A stretch of 64,000 bases of DNA from contig JACJXF010000010.1 in the NCBI GenBank assembly GCA_020636775.1, forward strand, positions 1 to 64,000, written 5' to 3'. The stretch's first letter is position 1. Each line of letters starts with the position of its first letter. Source of the DNA: Bacteroidales bacterium (lineage in GTDB: Bacteria > Bacteroidota > Bacteroidia > Bacteroidales > GCA-2748055). A model generated the notes under the pieces. That model made no database searches. It was given only the letters and a program-made list of their open reading frames with translations, and was not told the origin of the DNA. A program made the translations under genes and the position numbers. This document shows, in pieces, positions 35,112-46,300 of the stretch.

Positions 35112-36476
35112 ATGAAAGCGCTTCTGACCATAATCCTGGGGATTTTCTTTTTTGTAAATCCTTCAGCTTCGAAAATGCAAACTCTCAAAGTAAGCCAGGA
35201 TGGGCGATACCTTGAGAAAAAAGACGGAAAACCCTTTTTCTGGCTTGGAGATACAGCATGGGAATTAATACATCGCCTGAAAAGGGAAGAGGTTGATTTT
35301 TACCTTAAAGATCGCGCAGCTAAAGACTTTAACATCATTCAAACCGTTATTCTGGCAGAGCTCGATGGACTTAACACTCCAAATGCCTATGGTGAGAAGC
35401 CTCTAATTAACAACGACCCTGCCCGAATAAATGAGAAATATTTTGAACATGTGGATTATGTTTTAAAGAAAGCTGAGAGTATGGGTATGTATATCGGACT
35501 TTTACCCAGCTGGGGAGATAAATGGAACCTTAAATGGGGAGAGGGTCCTGTAATCTTTACACCCGAAAATGCTGAGGAATATGGCCGGATTGTTGCCAGA
35601 AGGTATCTTGAGCAACCCAATATTGTCTGGATACTTGGAGGCGACAGGATACCGGAAACAGACGAGCAATATAAAATTGTAAATGCCATGGCAAAGGGTA
35701 TACGAAGTGTTGACCAGACACATCTGATCAGTTATCATCCCGTGGGAGCTAAACGAGCCAGCGAAGTCTTAAACGAAAAATGGCTTGATGTTGATATGTT
35801 TCAGAGCGGCCATGCAAGAGCAACTAAAGAATATGAATATGTGCTTAAATCACGCAGCACATTACCGGCGCGACCGGTGATTAACGGGGAGGCGAGGTAT
35901 GAGAATATACCCGACAGGTTTTGGGAACCCGGAGTTCATAATGACTGGCTGGATGATGCTGACGTAAGGGAATCGGCCTACTGGAGCATGCTTTCAGGTG
36001 CAGCAGGTTATACCTATGGATGTAACGATATCTGGCAGATGTACTGTCCTCCTTATTTACCTACTGTAAGCGCAAGAACCGGCTGGCAGGAGGCCCTTAA
36101 TCTTCCCGGCTCAGGACAGATGAAGTTTATGAAGGCTCTTTTTGAATCCTTCCCCTGGCAGAAAATGATCAATGATCAGTCGCTTATCCTGGACCCGAAT
36201 CCGGAAGATGCAGAACATATTGTTTGTGCGATTGACGCATCTCATAAATTCATTATTGCCTATACTCCACGTGGTAAGGCAATAAATATCGATCTTTCAA
36301 AACTGGAAGTCAAAAACTTGTCAGCATGGTGGTTCAATCCACGTTCCGGTATATCCCAGAAAATAGGGAGTTTTACAAATTCCGGTTCTCATGAATTCAA
36401 GCCCTGGGCAGAGGGAAGAGGCAGCGATTTTGTGCTGGTACTCATAGATGAGAATTCAGGATTTAAGCTCCCATAG
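35112..36476 (+). CDS. GH140 family glycosidase (apiosidase-like, DUF4038)
   Basis: 454 residues with a signal peptide (about 1-20). Features of the apiosidase family: KKDGKPFFWLGDTAWELIHR, a TIM barrel with the proposed catalytic pair D178 in WILGGDRIPETD and E260 in PVINGEARYENIP, AYWSMLSGAAGYTYGCNDIW, and a C-terminal beta domain with SAWWFNPRSG. The characterised GH140 enzyme cleaves apiose from rhamnogalacturonan II side chains; activity here is inferred from family. First gene of a probable operon with a permease (27 bp) and GH3 (61 bp). Confidence 0.9.
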   Translation: MKALLTIILGIFFFVNPSASKMQTLKVSQDGRYLEKKDGKPFFWLGDTAWELIHRLKREEVDFYLKDRAAKDFNIIQTVILAELDGLNTPNAYGEKPLINNDPARINEKYFEHVDYVLKKAESMGMYIGLLPSWGDKWNLKWGEGPVIFTPENAEEYGRIVARRYLEQPNIVWILGGDRIPETDEQYKIVNAMAKGIRSVDQTHLISYHPVGAKRASEVLNEKWLDVDMFQSGHARATKEYEYVLKSRSTLPARPVINGEARYENIPDRFWEPGVHNDWLDDADVRESAYWSMLSGAAGYTYGCNDIWQMYCPPYLPTVSARTGWQEALNLPGSGQMKFMKALFESFPWQKMINDQSLILDPNPEDAEHIVCAIDASHKFIIAYTPRGKAINIDLSKLEVKNLSAWWFNPRSGISQKIGSFTNSGSHEFKPWAEGRGSDFVLVLIDENSGFKLP

Positions 36477-36503
36477 CTGGTTTAACATATAAATGCACAG
36501 AAG

Positions 36504-37814
36504 ATGGCAGAGAATGAACTGAAAAGGGAAATTGGGGTAATGGGATTGAGCGCCAACCTGGTGAATACCATGGTAGGTGCAGGGATATTTGTACTGCCGG
36601 CTATCGTTGCGGCAGGACTGGGCTCTGCCAGCATCATTGCCTATGTTCTATGCGGATTGCTCATTTCACTCGTAATGTTATGCTTTGCGGAAGTGGGAAC
36701 CCGGATCACAGCTTCGGGAGGTGTATATGCTTACATAGAAGCCTCATTTGGTAAGTATTTCGGATTTATTGCTTCGGTACTCTTTCTGGTCTCAGCTGTC
36801 AGCGCCGATGCTGCCGTTATCAATGCCATAGGGAATATTGCCGTATCCATTATAAGTTTTTCTAATCCCGGACTGGTGAAAATCATTCTTTTTGCTCTGA
36901 TATTTTCCGGGCTGGCTTATATCAATATCAGAGGGGTAAAGCAGGGAGTAGGTTTTGTCAAATTCATTACCCTTGCAAAAATGGCTCCTGTTTTAATACT
37001 TATTCTTATTGGTTTAAAGGATATTAAAATTGCGAATCTCTACTGGGATACATTTCCTTCCTTCAGCAAGCTTGGTGAAATTTCTCTGATCCTGTTTTTT
37101 GCATTCCAGGGAAGTGAGTCGGCCATTTCAGTAAATGGTGAAGTTAAAAATCCCCAAAAAACCATTCCCAGAGCAATTCTGATCAGCGTGATAACCGTAT
37201 TTGTTTTTTATGTTCTTGTACAGACTATAACACAGGGTGTTCTGGGCGCGGATCTGTCTGATTTTCCAGAAAACCCGCTGGGTGAGGTTGCCAGTTTAAT
37301 TGTGGGCCCTGTCGGATTTACCCTGCTTACTATTGCAGCTGCCGTTTCCATGTTTGGTTACCTGAGCAGTGAACAGTTAAGTATCCCCAGAGTTTTATTC
37401 CGGCTATCGGGCGACCGGGTCATACCGATTAAATTACTATCCCTCGTTCATAAAAAATTTGATACACCCTATGTTTCCATTATTGCATATGCCCTTCTGG
37501 GATTTGTCTTTGCCTCTGTAGGAGGCTTTACTCAGCTGGCAGTATTGTCCAGTGCAGCTGCTCTGCTGATATACCTGGGCGTTTCGCTGGCAGTAATTCA
37601 GCTGAGGCGTAAGAGTAAAGGGAAAAAGATTGAAAATATTTTCATTATTCCTGGTGGAATCATCATTCCGGTTATTTCCTCCATTGCCATCCTGCTTTTC
37701 CTTTCAAACCTTTCCAGGAATGAACTGATAATTATGGGAATTTCTATTCTAATCTTAACTTTGGTATTTTATGGGCGAAAATATTTTCAGAAAAAATTCA
37801 GTCGGACCCCTTAA
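36504..37814 (+). CDS. APC superfamily permease (amino acid/polyamine type)
   Basis: 436 residues with about 12 membrane helices. Helix 1 carries the APC substrate-binding turn NTMVGAGIFVLPAIVA, helix 3 has SGGVYAYIEASFGKYFGFIAS and helix 6 has FFAFQGSESAISVNGEVKNPQKTIP. No N-terminal extension. Usually moves amino acids with protons or by exchange. It lies between two glycoside hydrolase genes on the same strand, which is odd for an amino acid carrier. Confidence 0.9.
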   Translation: MAENELKREIGVMGLSANLVNTMVGAGIFVLPAIVAAGLGSASIIAYVLCGLLISLVMLCFAEVGTRITASGGVYAYIEASFGKYFGFIASVLFLVSAVSADAAVINAIGNIAVSIISFSNPGLVKIILFALIFSGLAYINIRGVKQGVGFVKFITLAKMAPVLILILIGLKDIKIANLYWDTFPSFSKLGEISLILFFAFQGSESAISVNGEVKNPQKTIPRAILISVITVFVFYVLVQTITQGVLGADLSDFPENPLGEVASLIVGPVGFTLLTIAAAVSMFGYLSSEQLSIPRVLFRLSGDRVIPIKLLSLVHKKFDTPYVSIIAYALLGFVFASVGGFTQLAVLSSAAALLIYLGVSLAVIQLRRKSKGKKIENIFIIPGGIIIPVISSIAILLFLSNLSRNELIIMGISILILTLVFYGRKYFQKKFSRTP

Positions 37815-37875
37815 AGAGTAATTAGAATAATTGATTAAAATCAAACTAACCAGCTAATCACAAACTATAATTGCA

Positions 37876-40191
37876 ATGCAAAATTCATTTATCGGGAAGG
37901 TTTTATTGCTTTCCATTTTCAGTCTGATACTTGTTTCCTGTAACTCAAATCAACCGACAGAGAGCTCAAAACATAAAATCAGCAGGCTTGAAGGCCCCGA
38001 AACAGAAGCCCGTATTAAGGAGATTCTGTCGCAAATGACACTTAAGGAAAAAGCCGGGCAAATGTTGAATGTCGGCTTACCTTCGGTTCTGACAAAGGGA
38101 TATTGGGACAAAAGAGACAGTGCTGTATTTGATACTGCACGATTCAGGAAATTAATTGTAGAATATGCCGTAGGATCCATGCATAATACTCCCGGCTTTC
38201 CTCCAACCAGAAAGGACTGGTTCAGGCTTATTAAAACGATACAGGATGCTGCAATGACAGAGACACGGTTAAAAATTCCCGTACTGTATGGTATTGATGA
38301 TATTCATGGAGCCAATTATGTCTTAGGCTCCACCATGTTCCCGCAGGAAATTGCTCTTGCTGCCAGCTGGAATCCTGAAATGGCTTTTAATTGCGGTGAG
38401 GTTACTTCATATGAATCCCGCACGGCATCGCTTCCCTGGAATTATAACCCGAATACCGACCTTGCTGTTAATCCGCTTTGGGGGCGTATAGGGGAAAGTT
38501 TCGGTGAGGATACCTACCTGGTTTCACAGATGACCTCAGCTTACCTTTTGGGTTCGCAGCATAAAGGATTGGACGATTCCACCAGCACTGCCGTCTGTCT
38601 GAAGCATTTCCTGGGATACGGAGCTGCACTAAATGGAAAGGACCGGGCCAGTGCAACTATTCCGGAAAATTATCTGAGACAGTATTACCTGCCCCAGTTT
38701 GAGGAAGCCATAAATAAGGGCGCCATGGGTGTTATGGTAAGTTCCAACAATGTAAACGGTATTCCCTGTCACAGTAACTACTTTTATATAACAAGCATCC
38801 TGAAGGGAGAACTTGGCTTTAAAGGAGTGGTTATTTCCGATTTCAGCGATATTGAAAACCTGGTTGTGGCCCATCAAACAGCTGAAGACAAGCGTGAAGC
38901 TACAAAGCAGGCTGTTAATGCCGGACTCGATATGATCATGAATCCCTATGATGCCGACGTTGTGGATTATATTGTTGATCTGGTTGAAAAAGGAGAAATT
39001 CCCATGGTCCGGATTGATGACGCAGTTACCCGAATCCTCCGGCTTAAGTTTTACCTGAACCTGTTTGAAGTTCCTTATAATGATCCTGCGAATTATACTG
39101 GTTTTGCATCAGCCGAAAACACAGAGAAGAATTATCAGGCAGCCGGAGAAGCGGTTACACTTCTAAAAAACAGCAATAATATTCTTCCCTTACCAGCCAA
39201 TAAAAGAATCCTTGTAACAGGATACTCTGCCAACTCAATTAATGTTCTCAACGGAGCATGGTCGCGTTCTTTCCTCGGACAGGACACCCTATTTAACGAT
39301 CGCGATAAGCTGACCATTCTTCAGGGAATAAAGGCCAATTCGGATGCTTCAAAAATTATGTACGCGGAAGGTACAAACTACCTGGAAGATATTAATACCG
39401 ACAAGGCCCTTGCTCTTGCCCGCAATGCTGATTATGTGGTTGTCTGCCTGGGTGAAATTCCGGCTTCGGAAAAGCCTTCGGACATAAATGAGCTGGATAT
39501 GCCAATGGTACAACAGGAATTGGTAAAGAAGCTCGCTGCCATCAAAAAGCCAATTATTCTGGTGATGGTGCAGGGTCGCCCAAGGATCATCAGGGAAATT
39601 GAACCCTTATGCGATGCCGTGGTAATGGGTTTTCTGCCCGGTAATGAAGGTGGCAGGGCCATTGCAGATGTCTTGTTTGGAAAGATAAATCCATCGGGAA
39701 AACTACCTTATACCTGGCCCAAATATACCGGTAACGCATTGGTTTATAATCATAAGAAATCGGACGTTCGTGATATCAATTGGGGCTATGATGGTTTTTA
39801 TCCACAGTATGAATTTGGCTACGGCTTGTCCTTTACTAAATTTGAATATTCCGATCTGCATTTAAGTGCTGATAGTCTTAATATGGGTGAAACCCTTAAA
39901 ATCTCTGTCAAAGTAAGCAACACAGGAAGCCTTGAAGGGAAGGAAGTTGTTGAGCTTTTTACAAGGGATATAGTAGCTTCCATTGCACCGGATGTAAAAT
40001 CCCTGAAACGTTTTGACAAAATATCCCTGAAGCCGGGCGAAAGTAAAACCGTTGAATTCAGTATTTCGGATAAGGATCTTGGATTTGTAGGTGCCGACAA
40101 TCAATGGATTACCGAAAAAGGAAAATTTCAAGTAAGTATAGGGGGAGGACCTGGCAATATGCTCAGTAAGGAGTTTTATTTATCGGAATAG
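37876..40191 (+). CDS. GH3 family beta-glucosidase-like enzyme, lipoprotein
   Basis: 771 residues with a lipoprotein signal (lipobox LVSC, C22). Domains in order: TIM barrel (IPVLYGIDDIHGANYV, WGRIGESFGEDTYLVSQM, KHFLGYG), catalytic aspartate in FKGVVISDFSDIENLV (near 322), alpha/beta sandwich (VVCLGEIPASEKPSDINELD, MGFLPGNEGGRAIADVLFG) and a C-terminal fibronectin III-like domain (GKEVVELFTRDIV). Probably a periplasmic or surface beta-glucosidase or xylosidase. Last gene of the GH140-permease-GH3 run. Confidence 0.92.
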   Translation: MQNSFIGKVLLLSIFSLILVSCNSNQPTESSKHKISRLEGPETEARIKEILSQMTLKEKAGQMLNVGLPSVLTKGYWDKRDSAVFDTARFRKLIVEYAVGSMHNTPGFPPTRKDWFRLIKTIQDAAMTETRLKIPVLYGIDDIHGANYVLGSTMFPQEIALAASWNPEMAFNCGEVTSYESRTASLPWNYNPNTDLAVNPLWGRIGESFGEDTYLVSQMTSAYLLGSQHKGLDDSTSTAVCLKHFLGYGAALNGKDRASATIPENYLRQYYLPQFEEAINKGAMGVMVSSNNVNGIPCHSNYFYITSILKGELGFKGVVISDFSDIENLVVAHQTAEDKREATKQAVNAGLDMIMNPYDADVVDYIVDLVEKGEIPMVRIDDAVTRILRLKFYLNLFEVPYNDPANYTGFASAENTEKNYQAAGEAVTLLKNSNNILPLPANKRILVTGYSANSINVLNGAWSRSFLGQDTLFNDRDKLTILQGIKANSDASKIMYAEGTNYLEDINTDKALALARNADYVVVCLGEIPASEKPSDINELDMPMVQQELVKKLAAIKKPIILVMVQGRPRIIREIEPLCDAVVMGFLPGNEGGRAIADVLFGKINPSGKLPYTWPKYTGNALVYNHKKSDVRDINWGYDGFYPQYEFGYGLSFTKFEYSDLHLSADSLNMGETLKISVKVSNTGSLEGKEVVELFTRDIVASIAPDVKSLKRFDKISLKPGESKTVEFSISDKDLGFVGADNQWITEKGKFQVSIGGGPGNMLSKEFYLSE

Positions 40192-40219
40192 TTTTTCAGG
40201 GGATTGAATGATTTGTTTA

Positions 40220-41680
40220 TCAGAATTGTGAAGGATCGAAGATACCCAGATAAGGTAGAACAAAGTATATTATCAGGCTTATAAGGATTATGGACATAAT
40301 ATTCATCCAGAAGCCTGTTCGTACCATGTCGGGTATTCTCAGGTAACCGGAACCGAAAACAACTGCATTCGGTGGAGTTGCGACGGGCAGCATAAAGGCA
40401 CATGAAGCAGCAAGTGTGGCTCCGATCATAAGTATTACAGGGTGTGTGTGGAGACTGGCAGAAAGAGCCACCAATATGGGTAAAATCATTGCTGTTGTTG
40501 CCATATTGGAGGTGATTTCTGTGAGGAAATTTACCATGGCTACCAGGATTAACAGTAGAAAAAATACTGAAAGTCCCTGAAAAAGATTCATCTGACTTCC
40601 AATCCAAAGTGCAAGTCCCGAAGAACTGAATCCCTGCGCCAGAGCCATTCCGCCGCCGAAAAGTAAAATAATTCCCCAGGGCAGTTTTACGGCTTCCTCC
40701 CACTTAATTAACCTTTCCCCTTTCTGATTACCGGGTATAATAAATAAAAGTATTCCTGAGAAAACAGCAATCATGCTATCATCAACCGCCGGAAGGATTC
40801 TCTGAACCAGCGGTCTGCAGATCCATAAAAGAGCAGTGGCTGCAAATACCGCCAGCACTTTTAATTCAACAGTTTTAATAGTTCCCAGATCTTTTTTAAG
40901 TCGCTGAATTTCGGCAATTCCCCCGGGAAAACTTTGCTTTTTGAAATCAAAGGCGAAACCTGTCAGGTATTTCCAGGCAATAAAAAGCAGTATGATTGAA
41001 ACAGGTAAACCTATTTTTAGCCATTGGAGAAAGCTAATTTCAAGATGGTAGGTATCCCTGAGTACGCCTGCAAAAATTAGATTAGGCGGCGTGCCGATCA
41101 GGGTCGCCATTCCTCCTATTGATGAACTATACGCTATGGCAAGCATCAGTGCCTTTCCAAAATCATTTTGCAGTTTTGGTTCCGTCACCATGCTTTCCTT
41201 CATCTGCAATACAATAGCTATTCCAATAGGTAGCATCATTACCGCTGTGGCTGTATTGGAAATCCACATGGAGAGAAAGGCTGTGGCCATCATAAATCCC
41301 AGTATAACCATATTTATGCGGGTTCCAAGAAAGCTCATTATCTGAAGGGCAATTCTCTTGTGGAGGTTCCATTTCTCAATGGCAATGGAAAGCATAAAAC
41401 CTCCCATGTACAAAAAAATATATGGATGTGCATACGAACTGGTTGTGTCTGTAATTCCCAATCCCCCCGAAACAGGAAACAAAACAATTGGGAGCAGGGA
41501 AGTTACGGCAATGGGTATTGCTTCCGTGATCCACCAGATGGATATCCAGGCTGTGGAAGCCAGAATCGATAATGCCTGGGGACTTAGCCCTGCAGGTTTG
41601 AAGAATAATAACAGACTGAAAAAACTTAAGGGACCTGCAACCAAGCCAAAGGATTTAAGAGAAACTTTAGGATTTGGCAT
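40220..41680 (-). CDS. DASS/SLC13 family sodium:anion symporter
   Basis: 486 residues with about 11 membrane helices. Both sodium-site motifs are present, WISNTATAVMMLPIG (about 134-148) and EITSNMATTAMILPIL (about 388-403), which is the signature of DASS transporters. Relatives take up succinate, citrate or sulfate with sodium; the specificity cannot be read. Convergent with the GH3 gene, 28 bp between stops. Confidence 0.9.
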   Translation of the reverse strand: MPNPKVSLKSFGLVAGPLSFFSLLLFFKPAGLSPQALSILASTAWISIWWITEAIPIAVTSLLPIVLFPVSGGLGITDTTSSYAHPYIFLYMGGFMLSIAIEKWNLHKRIALQIMSFLGTRINMVILGFMMATAFLSMWISNTATAVMMLPIGIAIVLQMKESMVTEPKLQNDFGKALMLAIAYSSSIGGMATLIGTPPNLIFAGVLRDTYHLEISFLQWLKIGLPVSIILLFIAWKYLTGFAFDFKKQSFPGGIAEIQRLKKDLGTIKTVELKVLAVFAATALLWICRPLVQRILPAVDDSMIAVFSGILLFIIPGNQKGERLIKWEEAVKLPWGIILLFGGGMALAQGFSSSGLALWIGSQMNLFQGLSVFFLLLILVAMVNFLTEITSNMATTAMILPILVALSASLHTHPVILMIGATLAASCAFMLPVATPPNAVVFGSGYLRIPDMVRTGFWMNIMSIILISLIIYFVLPYLGIFDPSQF

Positions 41681-41830
41681 CTGGTTTCAGTTTAGTTGGC
41701 TTGAGTTCATTAAAATTCTTTGATAATCTATAAACCATTCAAATGACTCCCCGTAAAAAGGAATCAGTAGAGAATTTTTTGTAATAAAAGGATTGAAAAA
41801 ATCTTTAAACGAGCTGATTAAGGATAGTCC

Positions 41831-42295
41831 TTATTTTTTCAAAGGCTTATAATTCAGCAGAAAACCTACGCAGCCAAAATAATCGTTAGTGAGTTCCTGA
41901 TCTGCATTGAGGCCCAGCACCGATATTTCTATCATTATCCTGCGGGTATTCTCAATATTTAGTTCGACCGTTTCAGGATAATCGTCCTTCTTGCTGTCGT
42001 AGATCAGATCCCGGGTTACAGCATCCTTCAATACATAATGTACGGGGATGAAAATATCGGTTGCACAAAAGATCAGCTTGTAATCTCTGTCACCATAGAA
42101 GATAACGTTGTAGACCAGTTTGTCTCCAATGCCAATCACATTGCTTCTCGATTGGCCGTCGAATTTATACCCGGCTCCGGGGTATTGCATGCAGGTACCG
42201 TAAAGATGAAATTTATTACAATTCTGAGCATTAAGCTCTGAGCCTGCAAAGACCATTATAAGAACCAGGGCGAATATGTAGATTACTCTTTTCAT
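41831..42295 (-). CDS. Secreted protein of unknown function
   Basis: 154 residues with a signal peptide (about 1-23, ending LNAQ). Mature protein has cysteines at about C26, C35, C78 and C142 and a beta-rich pattern (SNVIGIGDKLVYNVIFYGDR, IMIEISVLGL). No family recognised. It begins 23 bp after the lipoprotein gene upstream, so the two likely form an operon downstream of the ABC transporter. Confidence 0.68.
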   Translation of the reverse strand: MKRVIYIFALVLIMVFAGSELNAQNCNKFHLYGTCMQYPGAGYKFDGQSRSNVIGIGDKLVYNVIFYGDRDYKLIFCATDIFIPVHYVLKDAVTRDLIYDSKKDDYPETVELNIENTRRIMIEISVLGLNADQELTNDYFGCVGFLLNYKPLKK

Positions 42296-42318
42296 GATGT
42301 TAAATTCTTCTGTTACTA

Positions 42319-43218
42319 CTAGAAACTAACAATATTTTTTCTGATCTCATTTACACGGGATTTCAGGGCAACAAATTCCTCCTTACTCATGCTGAGTTTA
42401 TCTCCTCCGGAAATAGAAATCTTACCGGGACTTGTCTCTGAAACAGAAGTTTCTGTGCCTTTAAATTCCAGATCATTAAGAATTTTAGATAAATCGTCAA
42501 GGTATTTCAAAATGGAACTGTTCTCTTCACCTGTAAGAGAGTTTTTCGCCTCATTCAGGAGATTGTCCATAGGATACTTCATTTCAGCGATCACAGCTAA
42601 GGTTTTATCGTCCGATTTGTACTGCTTTACAGACTCCAGCGCTATATAAAGACTCTCAACATAAGCTCCAGCGGATACCTGAGCAATTGTAACGGATTTT
42701 CCTCCGTTTTCCAGAAATTCAAGCATGTTACTGAAGGCTTCGTCGGAGATAGCTACAAGCGAATCGATTTTACCGGCATTTGCTTTGGAGCGGGAAAGCA
42801 GTGACTCAAAAATGGTTGAGGAAATTCCTGACTCAGTGCTAAGCGACTGAATAGCTTCAAGGTAGTTTACCGTTTCTGTGGATCGGTTAAATAAAGCTGA
42901 GTAGGCCATATCGGTAATATAAACGCCCAGGTTTAATGACTGTGCTTTTGATCCAAGATATTTATCCTTGTTCGTAACAACATTCAGAACCTGTGGATCA
43001 TATTTAATATTCACATTATATAGTCTCTCCAAAATCTCTCCGGGAGAAGGAAGGAGAAACAGTATTGATTCCTTATAGTCGAGAGCGATATCCATAGTGT
43101 CATTTGCCTCTTCCTCCTGTACACTTTTATTGCTTTTCTGAACATTAGAACATGAAAAGCCGGATATCAGCAAGGTGGCCAGAAAAAAGAGACCAAGTAT
43201 TTTTTTTGTGGCAGCCAT
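42319..43218 (-). CDS. Helical lipoprotein of unknown function
   Basis: 299 residues from ATG 43218; an ATG at 43251 would add 11 residues before a complete signal peptide, so the later start is preferred. Lipobox GFSC (C23 of the shorter form). The rest is mainly alpha-helical (LGVYITDMAYSALFNRSTETVNYLEAIQ split over two helices), with no cysteines and a Ser/Glu-rich linker near 240. No family recognised. It follows the ABC fusion gene across a 121-bp gap with a nested inverted repeat. Confidence 0.68.
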   Translation of the reverse strand: MAATKKILGLFFLATLLISGFSCSNVQKSNKSVQEEEANDTMDIALDYKESILFLLPSPGEILERLYNVNIKYDPQVLNVVTNKDKYLGSKAQSLNLGVYITDMAYSALFNRSTETVNYLEAIQSLSTESGISSTIFESLLSRSKANAGKIDSLVAISDEAFSNMLEFLENGGKSVTIAQVSAGAYVESLYIALESVKQYKSDDKTLAVIAEMKYPMDNLLNEAKNSLTGEENSSILKYLDDLSKILNDLEFKGTETSVSETSPGKISISGGDKLSMSKEEFVALKSRVNEIRKNIVSF

Positions 43219-43272
43219 ATTGAATTTAATTAAATTAATTTCAGTTAACAATGTAGCACATTTGATTAGTAT

Positions 43273-43331
43273 CCCCTAAAAAGATCAATATAAATGTAGG
43301 AATTAATTACCTACAGAACATAATTTAGGGG
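43273..43331. terminator. Nested inverted repeat after the ABC fusion gene
   Basis: Outer arms CCCCTAAA (43273-43280) and TTTAGGGG (43324-43331), inner arms TGTAGG (43295-43300) and CCTACA (43310-43315). It is just after the stop of the minus-strand ABC gene. A T7 run is on the plus side only, so it may be a processing or attenuation structure and not a classical terminator. Confidence 0.4.
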
Positions 43332-43339
43332 TGTTTTTT

Positions 43340-46300
43340 TCATTGTGACTTTCTTAGCTTCCTTTTTGACAGGGCATTCGAAATTTTCCTCAAACCATCA
43401 AAAGCCAGAAGAAGATATAGCATAAAACTCATAAACCACAGCACCATAATATTAAACCATAAGGTGCTTATTTCCAGACGTCCCAGCCTTTTGGTATCGG
43501 AATAGAACTGTGCTCTTCCTGCCCGGGATAAGGGAAACTGGAATACAGGTGTATCTTTTCTGATAAGCCGGTTGTCGGATACCGTAATCTTAATCATTTC
43601 ATTGCTGTTTAATACTGTTTCAGCAAGGGCCCGGTTGTAATTCTTTTCCTTGAGTGCGATAAGGTCTTCATTACTCATCCCTTCTTTTTTCAGTTTTTCA
43701 ATTACCCGGTCTTTTTCTATGGTAAGAGCATTTGATTTTTTGATAAGCTTAGCCTTCCAGTGCCCAAGAAAACTATTTAATTCATTTATATTCAACTCTT
43801 TGCTGCTTTTATCACTTATACATGCAGGTAACTGAATTCCCGGTTCATCTTTAACATCCAGTAAAGTGTTCCTGATAATTGCAACAGTTTTCTTAAGTTC
43901 TCCGGACTCCTGATTTTTATCAGAGAGTCTTTCATAATCAGCGATTTTATTGTACAATTCCGGTATAAGAAAATTCAAAGAATAGGAAATATTAGCCGAT
44001 TTCTTATCAACTTCATTGAAGTTTTTTTGGTAGGTATTATTCTCAAACTGGTTTACCATAAGGGCTTCATATGCCCATCTGGATGCCATCATATCGCCAA
44101 TAAACGGGACGTATTTGCTCGAGGCAATGCTGTAGTGCAGTTTGTCATATTTTACAATTACGCCCGATAGCAGTATCAGAGGGACCAGTATGAAGGGAAT
44201 GGTAATATAAATTGCAATGACGGATTTCAGTGTAGCGGAAATATTTAATCCCAACATGATGGCAAAGCAGGATGTGGAAAATAAGACCAGCCAGTAATTC
44301 AGATTAAGATTCCTGATTTCAAGAATGTAATTTCCAAGAAGAACAAATATCAGCATCTGCAGAGCTGAAAGACCGAATAGAAAGACAATTTTCGAGTTAA
44401 TATATGACAGCCTGCTCAGGTTCAGAAACTTTTCCCTTTCCAGTATTTTATTATCCTTAATAATCTCTTCGGCACTGATTATCAAACCAATAAAGAGGGA
44501 TACAATTACCGACATAAATATATATGCCGGAATATTTACATTGTCAATGAACCTGTAAACCATTCCATCACTGGTGCTGCTTACATATTTTGTAAACCCG
44601 CTTACAATAAGAGAAAGTATTGGAGCAATAAACAGAGCAATCAGAATATATTGCCGATCGCTTAGTTTTGCGTAAAAATTACGCAAGAAATACGTTTTGA
44701 ATTGCTTTATTCTGGAAGGAGTCTTAAACTTCGATTCAGGGATTTCACTAACCTCAAATTCAGTTTTATCATTTGACTGCAGGTTTTGCATGAACATCTC
44801 ATACCACTTTTCAGGGGATATGATTCTCTCACTGGTGTACTCACCAAGTTCATTTACCTGCTTTGCTTCTATAACTTTCAGGATTTCATCGGGCTGGACA
44901 TTTCCGCAATAAGGGCATTCAATCTCAGCGGCGTCAATTCGACTGGCAATATCTTTTAGGTACTTGAAGGAATCAAGGGGATTTCCCAGGTACACGGGAT
45001 ATCCACCCTTATCCATGATCAGGATTTTGTCCAGCATCTTAAATATTTCGGATGATGGCTGGTGGATATTGATAATTACAATCTTTCCTTTCAGGGACAA
45101 ATCCTTTAAGAGCTGCATTACATTCTCCGAGTCGGTTGACGATAAGCCTGTTGTTGGCTCATCTGCCAGTAAAATCAGGGGCTCTTTGATAAGCTCGAGA
45201 GCTATATTCAGTCTTTTCCTTTGTCCGCCGCTTATAAACTTATTCAGCGGTGAACCTACCAGCAGGTCTTTAATATAAAAGAGATCAAGGTTATTGAGGT
45301 AACGAACAACAGCATTGTGTATGGCTGCGTCATCCTGATCTCCGAGACATAATTTTGCATTGTAATACAGGTTCTGATAAACCGTTAGCTCTTCAATCAG
45401 AAGATCATCCTGAGGAACGTAACCAATAAGTCCCAGAAGCTCTTTATTACTGGTTTTCAGATTATGTCCGTTAATAAGAATCTTACCCTTATTCAGATTA
45501 TAACTCCCGTTCAGCACTTTCAGCAGGGTTGATTTTCCGGTTCCTGATCCTCCCATTACACCAATAAGGTCGCCGGATTGTGCCGGAAGCGAGAACTTTT
45601 GAATTCCATTATCACTTTTAACAAATCGGAATTCAATATTATCTGCCAGAAGTGAAATCTTTTCAAACTCTTTCGTCCGCAGGAAGCCGGATTCAACATC
45701 GCTGAAATAGATCGGACTGATATTTTCACTTTTCAGGGCTGATCCTTTTGGGAAAATATAAATATGTCCGGGAAAGATCGATTTGCCACTTAGTTCAAAA
45801 CGTTCAATACCAGTGTAATAAAAAAGGATGATATCCGACTGCTGAATTTTCAGAAAGAAGAACTGACCTTTCAGGTTTTCTTTATTGATGTAATTGATTT
45901 TAGTAAACTGCGATGAGCTGATATTGCTTAAAACCAGCAGCCTGTCTTTCTGAGGAACATTATAGAATTTCTCAGTAATGAATATTCTGCAATTGTTATA
46001 TTCATCCTCATTGATCATCATATATTCAGAGATAGTCTTAACCATATCCGATATGGTTTGCCTGAATTCGTTATCAGTATCCGGAAAATCCTCGAAATAC
46101 TTGGAGAACTGAATAAGACTTACCGCAATCAGGTATTTTCCGCGGATATGAAGGCCCTGGTTTATCTCATTGCAGATAGAAAGTACTTTTACCGACAGGG
46201 AAGATGTCCTTTTGGATTCCTTCATCCCAACCAGCATGGTAAGCTTATTAATTTCCTGATCGAAAACCAGCAGGGAGTGGTCAACAATTTTCTGACTAAA

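Noticed and set aside
43301..43340. T7 run as a classical terminator of the ABC gene
   Set aside because: The T-run is on the plus strand while the gene is on the minus strand, so the U-tract would be on the wrong side of the hairpin.
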